Shown: positions 1 through 6,414 of the stretch, in pieces | Layout: each line of letters begins with the position of its first letter | Numbering within the stretch: position 1 is the first letter of the stretch | Source of the DNA: Gemmatimonadota bacterium | Lineage (GTDB): Bacteria; Gemmatimonadota; Gemmatimonadetes; Gemmatimonadales; Gemmatimonadaceae | Length of the DNA: 45,326 nucleotides | NCBI GenBank assembly: GCA_016871895.1 | Contig: VHBO01000013.1 | Coordinates: 1 to 45,326, forward strand | Direction of reading: 5' to 3' | Translations under genes and position numbers: made by a program | Notes under the pieces: model-generated | Told to the model about the DNA's origin: nothing | The model's database searches: none | Seen by the model: the letters and a program-made list of their open reading frames with translations, nothing else

Positions 1-101
1 GGGGCATTCGAGAACGAGTAGTTGGAGGCTGGGGTCGCTCGGATGTTCGCGGTCGGTGCATCCCTACTTATATCCTCTCAAGTCATTGTGGTGTAATGCT
101 T

Positions 102-107
102 TATAAA
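102..107 (+). promoter_or_regulatory. possible -10 element for tRNA-Ala
   Basis: An AT-rich stretch (about 61-110) stands out from the GC-rich surroundings and ends in TATAAA just before the tRNA. Transcription starting about 6 nt downstream would begin at the tRNA 5' end. I see no good -35 box 17 bp upstream (TTGTGG at 86-91 is too close). Nothing else can be recognised in positions 1-101, apart from a possible reading frame entering from outside. Confidence 0.35.
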
Positions 108-112
108 TCTGA

Positions 113-185
113 GGGGCGTTAGCTCAGCTGGGAGAGCACCTGCTTTGCAAGCAGGGGGTCGCCGGTTCGATCCCGGCACGCTCCA
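113..185 (+). tRNA. tRNA-Ala (anticodon TGC)
   Basis: The sequence folds as a standard cloverleaf. The 7-bp acceptor stem GGGGCGT/ACGCTCC has one G-T pair, the D arm starts AGCTCAGCTGGGAGAGC, and the anticodon loop TTTGCAA carries TGC. The T arm has the usual GGTTCGATCC, and the discriminator base is A. CCA is not encoded; the next bases are TCC. A peroxiredoxin gene starts only 43 nt downstream on the same strand with no promoter evident between them, so the two may share a transcript. Confidence 0.97.
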
Positions 186-228
186 TCCGCATCCTCATCC
201 GTCGTTCGCACCCAGCCTCCTCGACCTG

Positions 229-690
229 ATGCCCATTCCCGCGATCGGTTCCGCCGCCTCGGACTTCACCCTCGAGACCACGGGCGGCTCGGTGACCCTC
301 TCGTCGTTCCGGGGTCAGCAGCACGTCCTCCTCGCCTTCTTCCCGCTTGCCTTCACCGGCGTCTGTACGGCGGAGATGTGCGCCTTCGGCGACGACTTCG
401 ATGCCTTCGCGTCGCGGGACGTGGTCGTCATCCCCATCAGCGTCGATGCCGTCCCCTCGCTGAAGGAGTTCCAGGCCAAGCACGCGATGCGCGTCGACCT
501 GGCGTCGGATTTCACACGAGAGGTCTCGCGTGCGTACGGGACGCTCCTGGAGGAGCGCTTCTTCTCGACGCGTGCCTATTTCCTGATCGACAAGGCGGGG
601 GTCGTGCGCTGGTCGTTCGTCGAGGCGACGCCTGGGACGCGCCGCGAGAACGCCGAGATCCTCGCCGAGATCGCGAAGCTCGGGGCGTGA
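229..690 (+). CDS. peroxiredoxin (BCP/AhpE-like thiol peroxidase)
   Basis: A 153-residue thioredoxin-fold peroxidase that reduces hydrogen peroxide and organic peroxides in the cytoplasm, using thioredoxin or a similar thiol donor. The peroxidatic motif PxxxTxxC is present as PLAFTGVC with Cys46. A second cysteine five residues later (Cys51) sits where BCP-type enzymes carry the resolving cysteine. The N-terminal 'G..A.DF.L' strand and the central 'FFP' strand fit AhpC/TSA proteins. The open frame extends upstream through the tRNA, so the first ATG after the tRNA (229) is the sensible start, although the upstream bases are pyrimidine-rich and show no Shine-Dalgarno sequence. The last codons overlap a histidine-kinase remnant. 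Family call is firm; the subfamily (BCP versus AhpE) is not settled. Confidence 0.9.
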   Translation: MPIPAIGSAASDFTLETTGGSVTLSSFRGQQHVLLAFFPLAFTGVCTAEMCAFGDDFDAFASRDVVVIPISVDAVPSLKEFQAKHAMRVDLASDFTREVSRAYGTLLEERFFSTRAYFLIDKAGVVRWSFVEATPGTRRENAEILAEIAKLGA

Positions 691-794
691 TTCGCTCTGC
701 CATCGAGCAAGAGCACGGCGGGCGCATCGAAGTGGAGCGCGTCGAGGGGCGTGGCGCGACCTTCCGCGTGATCTTGCGGGCGGTGGGCACGTGA
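687..794 (+). pseudogene. remnant of a histidine-kinase ATPase domain (C-terminal tail only)
   Basis: This frame encodes about 35 residues that read like the last strand-turn-strand of a HATPase_c domain: a 'EHGGRIEVERVEGRGATF' segment followed by a final hydrophobic strand and a stop. The same region of the intact kinase downstream reads 'AHGGTITVASRPGRGTTF', so this is a different kinase's tail. No HisKA, N-box or G1-box precedes it; the upstream DNA is the peroxiredoxin gene in another frame. Its TGA overlaps the GTG of the response regulator (GTGA), the usual kinase-regulator coupling in an operon. I infer that an ancestral kinase gene was deleted, leaving its end. It could still be translated as a tiny peptide, but a function is doubtful. 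Confidence 0.6.
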
Positions 795-1459
795 AGGTCC
801 TCGTCATCGAGGACGACCCCACCGTTGGGCAATTCGTCTCCCGTGGGCTCGAGGAGCACCGGTGGACGGTCGACCTGGTCGCCGACGGGGACGCGGGCGA
901 GGGCCTCGCGCGCGCACAGCCGTACGACCTGATCGTCCTCGACTTGCGTCTCCCGGGGCGGAGCGGGGTCGAGGTGCTGCGCGCGCTCCGGCAACGGGGC
1001 ATTGAGACGCCGGTGCTGGTGCTCACTGCGCAGGACGCCGTCGACGCGAAGGTGGAGACCCTCCGGGCGGGGGCGGACGACTACGTGACGAAGCCCTTCG
1101 CGTTCGAGGAGTTGCTCGCGCGGGCGGAGGCGCTGGTCCGACGGCCACGCGCCATCGCCTCGCCGCGCATCACGGTGGCGGATCTGGTGATCGACCTCGA
1201 TGCGCGGGAGGTCGCTCGCGGCGGGCGCCCCATCGAACTCACGCCGAAGGAATTCCTCGTGCTCGAATATCTCGCCCGCCACGCCGGCCGCGTGATGAGC
1301 CGCACCCTCATCACGGAGTACGCGTGGGGCTACCACTTCGATCCGGGAACGAACATCGTCGACGTGGTGATCACCCACCTGCGGAAGAAGGTCGACGCCG
1401 GATCGGAGCGGAAGCTGATCACGACCGTCCGCGGCGTCGGCTACGTGCTGAAGGGGTAG
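791..1459 (+). CDS. OmpR/PhoB-family response regulator
   Basis: A 222-residue two-component response regulator. The receiver domain (about 1-115) has the acidic pair 'IEDD' at 6-9, phospho-acceptor Asp51 in 'IVLDLRLPG', the switch Thr in 'VLTAQD', and Lys in 'VTKPF'. The C-terminal half (about 125-222) is a winged-helix DNA-binding domain with the OmpR signatures 'LTPKEF.VLEYLA' and 'VDVVITHLRKKVD', ending 'TTVRGVGYVLKG'. It starts with GTG overlapping the stop of the decayed kinase fragment and lies 4 nt upstream of an intact sensor kinase, its likely partner. The signal sensed and the target genes cannot be read from the sequence. Confidence 0.95.
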   Translation: MKVLVIEDDPTVGQFVSRGLEEHRWTVDLVADGDAGEGLARAQPYDLIVLDLRLPGRSGVEVLRALRQRGIETPVLVLTAQDAVDAKVETLRAGADDYVTKPFAFEELLARAEALVRRPRAIASPRITVADLVIDLDAREVARGGRPIELTPKEFLVLEYLARHAGRVMSRTLITEYAWGYHFDPGTNIVDVVITHLRKKVDAGSERKLITTVRGVGYVLKG

Positions 1460-1463
1460 GGCG

Positions 1464-2945
1464 GTGGCGAGCCTCCGGCGGCAGCTGACGCGGGCCCACG
1501 TCGTCGGGGGATTGGCGACGAGCGTCGCGCTGGTCGGGGTGTTGCTCGGCTCCGAACGGACGGCGGCGCAGCGTGCCCTGCAGCAGCGGGTCGATGAGGC
1601 GGCCACCGTCGCGGCCCGCGTCCTCGCGCAGGCGGGGACGGGGCGCTTCGTGGGCATCGTGGTCACCTCGGACAGCGCCGCACCGCCCGCGCTCTCGCCG
1701 GCCGTCACCCGGACCCTTGCCGCCCTTCCCGGATACCTCCTCGTCGCCGACGGGGCTGCGGTGCTCTTCGAGAGCGAGGCGGTCCGTCGGTTGCCCACGC
1801 GCGACCGTGCCACCCTCGTCACGGCCGCGACGACGTTGCTCACGCCGGCGCGCCCCGCGGCGGAGGTCCGCCTCTCGACGGAGACCGTCTTCGTGCGGCT
1901 CCGCGGCGAGGAGGAGCCGCTCGCGCGCGGGACCTCCGGGGCACCGCTTCGCGTGATCGCGGGGCGCTCACAGGAGCCATTGGCGCTCACTCGGCTCGAT
2001 GGCTTCGGGCCGCTGCTCGTCGCGATCGGCCTCCTCGCTCTCATCTCGGGCGTCATCGCCTGGGGGGTGATCGGCGCCAGTCTCCAGCCGTTGGAGCGCC
2101 TCGCCGGGAGCCTCGAGGCGATCCAGCACGGGCGCTCGTTGCATCGTCGGGTCCGCGAGGAGGAGGGGATCGAGGAGGTCGACCGGCTCGCGGAGACGAT
2201 CAACGCGATGATCGCGCGCATCGAGGCCTCGTTCGCCGCCCTGCGCCGCTTCACTGCCGATGCAAGCCACGAGCTCAAGACCCCGCTCGCCGTCCTGCGG
2301 GCGCATCTGGAGCGGACGATGACGACGGCACAGGTCCCGCCCGAGCAGCTCGCGCCGCTCGAGGATGCGCTGGCGGAGACGGCACGGATGACGGACCTCG
2401 TCGAGTCGCTGCTCACCCTCGCGCGGGCCGACGAGGGGCGGTACGACCTGCATCGCGAACCGGTGGCGCTCGAGCCGCTGGTCCTCGAGCTCTACGAGAC
2501 GGCGGGGATCCTTGGCGAGGAGGCCGGCGTGACGGTGCTGCTGACCGGGACCGAGCCGCTGACGGTGCCCGGGGAGGCGAGCCGGCTACGGCAACTCGGG
2601 CTGAATCTGGTGACCAACGCGGTGAAGTACACGCCCGCCGGTGGTCGGGTCGCGATCGGCCTCTCGCGACGAGGGGAGGAGGCGGCGATCGTGGTGGACG
2701 ACACCGGTGTGGGGATCGCGGCACCCGACCTGCCGTTCATCTTCGAGCGATTCTGGCGTGCGGACCGGTCTCGGTCGCGGGCGGCGGAGCGCGGCGGCTT
2801 CGGTCTCGGGCTCTCGATCGCCGAGTGGATCGCGCATGCCCACGGGGGAACGATCACCGTTGCCTCGCGTCCCGGTCGAGGGACGACGTTCACGGTGTTG
2901 CTGCCGCTCGAGCCCCGAGGGGATGGGGGGGCACCGCGGTCGTAA
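1464..2945 (+). CDS. HAMP-containing sensor histidine kinase
   Basis: A 493-residue inner-membrane sensor kinase, partner of the adjacent regulator. The N-terminus has a membrane segment (about 12-32), followed by a periplasmic sensor region of about 140 residues with no motif I recognise. A second membrane segment lies near 178-200, then a HAMP linker with 'LQPLERLAGSLEAI'. The HisKA H-box is 'DASHELKTPLAVLRAH' with His269 as the phospho-acceptor. The ATPase domain shows an N-box (NLVTNAVKYTPAGG), G1 (DDTGVGI), an F-box (FERFWRADRSRS) and G2 (GGFGLGLSI). It starts with GTG 4 nt after the regulator stop, so the two genes are co-transcribed. Complete and apparently functional. Confidence 0.94.
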   Translation: MASLRRQLTRAHVVGGLATSVALVGVLLGSERTAAQRALQQRVDEAATVAARVLAQAGTGRFVGIVVTSDSAAPPALSPAVTRTLAALPGYLLVADGAAVLFESEAVRRLPTRDRATLVTAATTLLTPARPAAEVRLSTETVFVRLRGEEEPLARGTSGAPLRVIAGRSQEPLALTRLDGFGPLLVAIGLLALISGVIAWGVIGASLQPLERLAGSLEAIQHGRSLHRRVREEEGIEEVDRLAETINAMIARIEASFAALRRFTADASHELKTPLAVLRAHLERTMTTAQVPPEQLAPLEDALAETARMTDLVESLLTLARADEGRYDLHREPVALEPLVLELYETAGILGEEAGVTVLLTGTEPLTVPGEASRLRQLGLNLVTNAVKYTPAGGRVAIGLSRRGEEAAIVVDDTGVGIAAPDLPFIFERFWRADRSRSRAAERGGFGLGLSIAEWIAHAHGGTITVASRPGRGTTFTVLLPLEPRGDGGAPRS

Positions 2946-3012
2946 GGGAAGCCTCACTCAGCGTTCATCAAATCCTAATCTTTTCGTCATTACCGCGTAG
3001 GGGAGGCCGTCG

Positions 3013-3019
3013 TAGCTTC
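3013..3019 (+). promoter_or_regulatory. TA-N2-TT type -10 candidate before the TonB operon
   Basis: TAGCTTC lies in the gap between the sensor kinase and the TonB gene and matches the TA-N2-TT box seen before several other genes here. A weak TT-containing -35 could lie near 2990. It directly abuts a terminator-like hairpin, so if it is used, the transcript would begin inside or just before that hairpin. Confidence 0.35.
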
Positions 3020-3020
3020 T

Positions 3021-3061
3021 TGCCCGTCGGCACCGAGCGCGGTGACGACGGGCACTTTTTT
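3021..3061 (+). terminator. intrinsic terminator (or 5' leader hairpin) between kinase and TonB genes
   Basis: A 9-bp perfect stem (TGCCCGTCG 3021-3029 with CGACGGGCA 3046-3054) continues past a G/A mismatch into CACC/GGTG and closes on a 6-nt loop. Six T residues follow (3056-3061). This is a textbook rho-independent terminator that would isolate the two-component genes from the TonB operon. The possible -10 box immediately upstream makes a leader or attenuator role an alternative. Confidence 0.75.
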
Positions 3062-3077
3062 CATCGGAGATGGAAGA

Positions 3078-3782
3078 GTGGCACTGAGACTCATCGAGAC
3101 GGGAACGCGCAAGAGCAAGGGCATCGGGTCGACCTTCGCGTCGATCGTGATCCACGCCCTCATCGTGGTCGGCTCGGTCATCGCGACGAAGCACGTCGGC
3201 GAGGCCGTGGCGGAGACGGTCGAGGCGGTGACAGAGTTCGTGGTCGAGGAGGAGAAGAAGGAGGAGGAACCGAAGCCTGAGGAGCCGCCGCCGGACGTTG
3301 CCGCGCCGCCGCTCGCGAAGGGGTTCCAGGTCCTCACCGCGCCGGTCGAGATCCCGGACGTCATCCCGGAGATCGACCTGAACGCGAAGGTGACCAACGA
3401 GGCGGACTTCTCTGGCCGCGGGGTCGCGGGTGGTGTGGCGACCGGTGTCGTCGGCGGCGTGGTCGCCCCGAACGCGGACCAGGCCTACTTCGACTTCCAG
3501 GTCGAGAAGCCGGTCGCGCCGATTCCCGGGTCGGGGGCGCCACGGTACCCCGACATCCTCCGCTCGGCCGGCGTCGAGGGCGAGGTCCTCGCGCAGTTCG
3601 TCGTGGACACCCTCGGGCGCGTCGACATCAGCTCGTATAAGGTGATCCGCACCTCGCACGAGCTGTTCGCGACCTCGCTCCGCGCGGCTCTCCCCGCGAT
3701 GCGGTTCATGCCCGCCGAGGTCGGCGGGCGAAAGGTGAAGCAGTTGGTGCAGCAGCCGTTCGTGTTCGCCCTCCAGCGGTAA
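3078..3782 (+). CDS. tonB: TonB-family energy transducer
   Basis: A 234-residue TonB-like protein linking the ExbB/ExbD proton channel to outer-membrane receptors. It has a short cytoplasmic N-terminus, one membrane anchor (about 17-36, 'STFASIVIHALIVVGSVIA'), an acidic/proline spacer (EEEKKEEEPKPEEPPPD) and a C-terminal TonB domain. That domain contains 'PRYPDILRSAGVEGEV', '..VVDTLGRVD' and 'ALPAMRFMPAEVGGRKV'. I chose GTG 3078 because GGAG sits 8 nt upstream; an upstream GTG at 3042 lies within the terminator hairpin and is less likely. It is the first gene of a tonB-exbB-exbD-exbD operon with short gaps (42, 32 and 9 nt). The receptor served is not in the window. Confidence 0.9.
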   Translation: MALRLIETGTRKSKGIGSTFASIVIHALIVVGSVIATKHVGEAVAETVEAVTEFVVEEEKKEEEPKPEEPPPDVAAPPLAKGFQVLTAPVEIPDVIPEIDLNAKVTNEADFSGRGVAGGVATGVVGGVVAPNADQAYFDFQVEKPVAPIPGSGAPRYPDILRSAGVEGEVLAQFVVDTLGRVDISSYKVIRTSHELFATSLRAALPAMRFMPAEVGGRKVKQLVQQPFVFALQR

Positions 3783-3824
3783 TCATCCACCGTCCCACCT
3801 AGGCACGTCAGGAGAATCGCAGTC

Positions 3825-4565
3825 ATGGAAATGAACCTCGCCGAGATCTTCCAGGAGAGCCCGCTCTTCGCCAAGGGCATCTGGGTCCTCATGCTCAGCA
3901 TGTCGTTCTGGTCGCTGACGGTCGCCGTCGGCAAGTGGAACGCGATGCGCAAGGCGGCCGCGGAGACGAAGAAGTTCGCCCCCGAGTTCGACCAGTTCCT
4001 CAAAGAGGACAAGCTCAGCGAGGCGATCGACCTCGCCGACCAGTACAAGAAGTCGCATGTCGCGAAGGTGCTCGGCGCCGCCCTCGGTGAGGTGAAGCCC
4101 CTCCTCCTCGACGGCACCGTGACCGTGTCGGACATCAACTCGGTCGAGCGCGCGGTCGAGCGTGAGATGCTGCAGGAGATCGTCGAGATGAAGCGCGGCC
4201 TCGCCGTCATCGCGACGGTCGGTTCGACGGCGCCGTTCGTCGGCCTCCTCGGCACCGTCGTCGGCATCATTAACGCGTTCTCCAAGATGGGTGCGTCGGG
4301 GAGCTCGGGCATCAACGAGATCATCGTCCCGATCGCGGAGGCGCTCATCGCCACCGGCCTCGGCCTCGGCGTCGCCATCCCGGCGGTGTGGTTCTACAAC
4401 TACTTCCAGACGAAGATCGAGAACCTCACGGCCGAGATGACGCACATCTCGAAGTACGTGATCGACTACCTCATCCGTACGATGTCGGGCGAGTTCGGCC
4501 GGTCGCGCTTCACCCGTGAGTTCAGCACGAAGGCCACCGGCGGGTCCGCGCCGATCTCCCAGTAA
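3825..4565 (+). CDS. exbB: MotA/TolQ/ExbB proton channel protein
   Basis: A 246-residue inner-membrane protein of the ExbB/TolQ family that forms the pentameric proton channel driving TonB. Three membrane segments are visible: about 15-37, about 127-152 with the conserved 'ATVGSTAPFVGLLGTVVGI', and about 168-192 ('IAEALIATGLGLGVAIPA'). A long cytoplasmic stretch lies between the first and second. An AGGAGA ribosome-binding site precedes the ATG. Operon position between tonB and two exbD genes supports ExbB rather than TolQ or MotA. Confidence 0.94.
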   Translation: MEMNLAEIFQESPLFAKGIWVLMLSMSFWSLTVAVGKWNAMRKAAAETKKFAPEFDQFLKEDKLSEAIDLADQYKKSHVAKVLGAALGEVKPLLLDGTVTVSDINSVERAVEREMLQEIVEMKRGLAVIATVGSTAPFVGLLGTVVGIINAFSKMGASGSSGINEIIVPIAEALIATGLGLGVAIPAVWFYNYFQTKIENLTAEMTHISKYVIDYLIRTMSGEFGRSRFTREFSTKATGGSAPISQ

Positions 4566-4597
4566 GGCTCTCCCGTAACCCGTAGGAGGGTTCTCGC

Positions 4598-5047
4598 ATG
4601 GGTGCATCCGTGGGCTCGAGCGGCCCCGTCAAAGCCGAGCCAAACGTCGTGCCGATGATCGACGTCATGCTCGTGCTGCTGGTGATCTTCATGGTCGTGA
4701 CTCCGGCGATCGCGGCGGGTTTCTCCGCCGAGCCGCCGAAGGGCGCGAACCTGAAGCCTCACCCGGAGGAGGAGACGGACCAGGTGCTCGGTATCGACCG
4801 GTTCGGGCAGTACTTCCTCAACAAGAAGAAGATCGAGAACGCCTCGCTGGCCGACAACCTCACGCGGATTTACTCGACCCGCGGCGATGCGATCCTCTAC
4901 CTGAAGGCCCACTCGGGCCTCCCGTACGAGGTCGTCCAGCAGGCGTGGAACATCGCCTCCCGCAGCGGCGTGCGCGTCGTCGCGGCGATCACCGACCAGG
5001 TCGGTTCACCCACGGCGGAGGGTGAAGCCTCCGCACAGAACCCCTGA
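4598..5047 (+). CDS. exbD: ExbD-type biopolymer transporter (first copy)
   Basis: A 149-residue ExbD/TolR family protein with a single N-terminal membrane helix and a periplasmic domain. The helix carries the conserved proton-handling aspartate (Asp22 in 'NVVPMIDVMLVLLVIFMV'). It starts at ATG 4598 behind a clear AGGAGGG site. It shares the first six residues (MGASVG) and the helix motif with the next gene, but the periplasmic parts differ strongly. This copy has an extra basic/acidic insert after the helix (about 40-60), so the pair probably forms a heteromeric ExbD unit or serves different TonB proteins. Confidence 0.93.
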   Translation: MGASVGSSGPVKAEPNVVPMIDVMLVLLVIFMVVTPAIAAGFSAEPPKGANLKPHPEEETDQVLGIDRFGQYFLNKKKIENASLADNLTRIYSTRGDAILYLKAHSGLPYEVVQQAWNIASRSGVRVVAAITDQVGSPTAEGEASAQNP

Positions 5048-5056
5048 GGAGATCCT

Positions 5057-5458
5057 ATGGGAGCCAGCGTAGGCAACAGCGGGGGGTTGAACAACGAGCC
5101 GAACGTGGTGCCGATGATCGACATCATGCTCGTGCTGCTCGTGATCTTCATCCTCGTGCAGCAGGTCCGGAAGGCGATCGACATCCAGCTGCCGGATCCG
5201 ACCCCGGCGGTCGCCACCGCGAACTCGGCCTCGAATCAGATCGTCCTCGAGGTCTTCGCGAATGGCACGTACTCGGTCAACCGGGAGCCCGTCGATTCGG
5301 CGTCGCTGCCGAAGTTCCTGAAGGACATCTACGATCCGCGGCCGGAGAAGATCATCTTCGTCAAGGGTGATCCGAAGGCCGAGTTCCAGTCGATTATCCA
5401 CGCGATGGATGTCGCCCGTGGCGCCGGGGTCCGCGTCATCGGCGTGCCGCCGGGCTGA
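5057..5458 (+). CDS. exbD: ExbD-type biopolymer transporter (second copy)
   Basis: A 133-residue ExbD/TolR family protein, last gene of the TonB operon and 9 nt behind the first exbD. The membrane helix reads 'NVVPMIDIMLVLLVIFILV' with Asp22 at the same position as in copy one. The periplasmic part ends 'ARGAGVRVIGVPPG', the usual last strand of ExbD. An AGGAGA site precedes the ATG. Gene duplication is evident from the shared MGASVG start and helix. Two ExbD proteins per operon are also common in Bacteroidetes-type TonB systems. Confidence 0.93.
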   Translation: MGASVGNSGGLNNEPNVVPMIDIMLVLLVIFILVQQVRKAIDIQLPDPTPAVATANSASNQIVLEVFANGTYSVNREPVDSASLPKFLKDIYDPRPEKIIFVKGDPKAEFQSIIHAMDVARGAGVRVIGVPPG

Positions 5459-5469
5459 TCGAGCCGCGT

Positions 5470-5540
5470 CCCGGAGGTTCGACCTCCGGGGATGTGACGG
5501 CGGACGAACCTTTTCTGGTTCGTCCGCCGTATCATTTTTC
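5470..5540 (+). terminator. tandem hairpins ending the TonB operon
   Basis: Two hairpins follow the second exbD. The first is a 9-bp perfect stem on a 3-nt loop (5470-5490). The second has a 14-bp perfect stem (5497-5510 with 5517-5530) on the 6-nt loop TTTTCT and is followed by ATCATTTTTC. The second is a strong intrinsic terminator. The next start codon lies only 9 nt after the T tract, leaving little room for a separate promoter for the following gene. Confidence 0.85.
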
Positions 5541-5548
5541 ATCCACGT

Positions 5549-6364
5549 ATGCCGTCCACTCCGTTCGACGCCGCCGGTCGCCCACGTCCGGCCTATCGCC
5601 CCATCGCCGGGCCTCGCCGCCCGCGCCGGGGCACAGGCGCGGCGCTACTGTCGTTCCTGCTCCATCTGGCGCTGGTACTCGCGGTCTTCCTGCCGCCGGT
5701 GATTGCGTCGCAGCTGGACCTGCCCCTTTCCGAGGGGGCCGGCGGGGCCACGCCGGCTGGTGGCGGGGGCGGCGGGAATCGTGGGTCGGGGGCCGAGCGC
5801 GTGATCCCGGAACGGATCACTTACGTCCAGGTCGCGCCCGCAGTGGCCCCCGCACCGGTCCCCACACCCATGGAGAAGCCACCGGAGCCGCCGAAGCCGA
5901 AACCCCCTGAGGTGCCCCCACCGGCGCCGGCTGCGGCCCCTGCCGAGTCGGCGCCGGTGACCGCTCCGACCCCCGGCAGCGGTGGTGGGACGGGGGTGGA
6001 CCGGTCGGGCGGGAGTGGGCCCGGGAGCGGGGGCGGGGTCGGATCGGGTGTCGGCACGGGGCGGGGCTCCGGAACGGGGCCCGGGACGGGGGGCGGCGGG
6101 GACGAGGTCTATCCCCCAGAGGTGACCACGATGGTGATGCTGCCGCAGCCGGTGCCGAGGAAGATCCGGCCGTACACGATGGTGGCGTGGTTCGACGTCG
6201 ACGAGCGCGGACGCGCCACATTGATCGCGTTCAATCCGTCGAAAGACGGGGCGTACAATCGCCGCATCCGAGAGGTGCTGACGGAATGGCGGTTCCGTCC
6301 GGCGGTCCGCGCCGATGGCACTCCGGTGCGCGACACGGTGTCGGTGACCGCTGCGGTGCCCTGA
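5549..6364 (+). CDS. second TonB-like protein with Gly/Pro-rich linker
   Basis: A 271-residue membrane-anchored protein with TonB architecture. The basic N-terminus (RRPRRG) is followed by one membrane helix (about 31-52, 'ALLSFLLHLALVLAVFLPPV'). Next come low-complexity spacers: a Pro/Lys stretch near 110-130 ('PPEPPKPKPPEVPPP') and a Gly/Ser/Thr run near 145-188. The C-terminal domain (about 190-271) resembles TonB_C: 'VAWFDVDERGRA' and '..REVLTEWRFRPAVRADG'. It stands after a strong terminator and has no exbB/exbD of its own, so it may borrow the upstream channel. The start has no obvious Shine-Dalgarno sequence. Assignment as TonB rests on architecture and the C-terminal pattern. Confidence 0.7.
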   Translation: MPSTPFDAAGRPRPAYRPIAGPRRPRRGTGAALLSFLLHLALVLAVFLPPVIASQLDLPLSEGAGGATPAGGGGGGNRGSGAERVIPERITYVQVAPAVAPAPVPTPMEKPPEPPKPKPPEVPPPAPAAAPAESAPVTAPTPGSGGGTGVDRSGGSGPGSGGGVGSGVGTGRGSGTGPGTGGGGDEVYPPEVTTMVMLPQPVPRKIRPYTMVAWFDVDERGRATLIAFNPSKDGAYNRRIREVLTEWRFRPAVRADGTPVRDTVSVTAAVP

Positions 6365-6401
6365 GCTCCGCCGGAGACTAGTCCCTCCCACGGCGGCACC
6401 G

Positions 6402-6409
6402 TAGCTTCC
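6402..6409 (+). promoter_or_regulatory. TA-N2-TT -10 box, probably leaderless start for the permease
   Basis: TAGCTTCC at 6402-6409 ends its TT 7 nt before the ATG at 6415. Transcription from such a box would begin at or next to the A of the start codon, giving a leaderless mRNA. No Shine-Dalgarno sequence lies in the gap, which agrees. No recognisable -35 box is present. Confidence 0.45.
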
Positions 6410-6414
6410 CCGCC

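Noticed and set aside
145-228. N-terminal extension of the peroxiredoxin into the tRNA
   Set aside because: It would translate the tRNA gene; the family's N-terminus fits ATG 229.
512-2416. 634-codon minus-strand frame
   Set aside because: Overlaps the two-component genes, low-complexity Arg/Ser/Ala translation, no recognisable motif.
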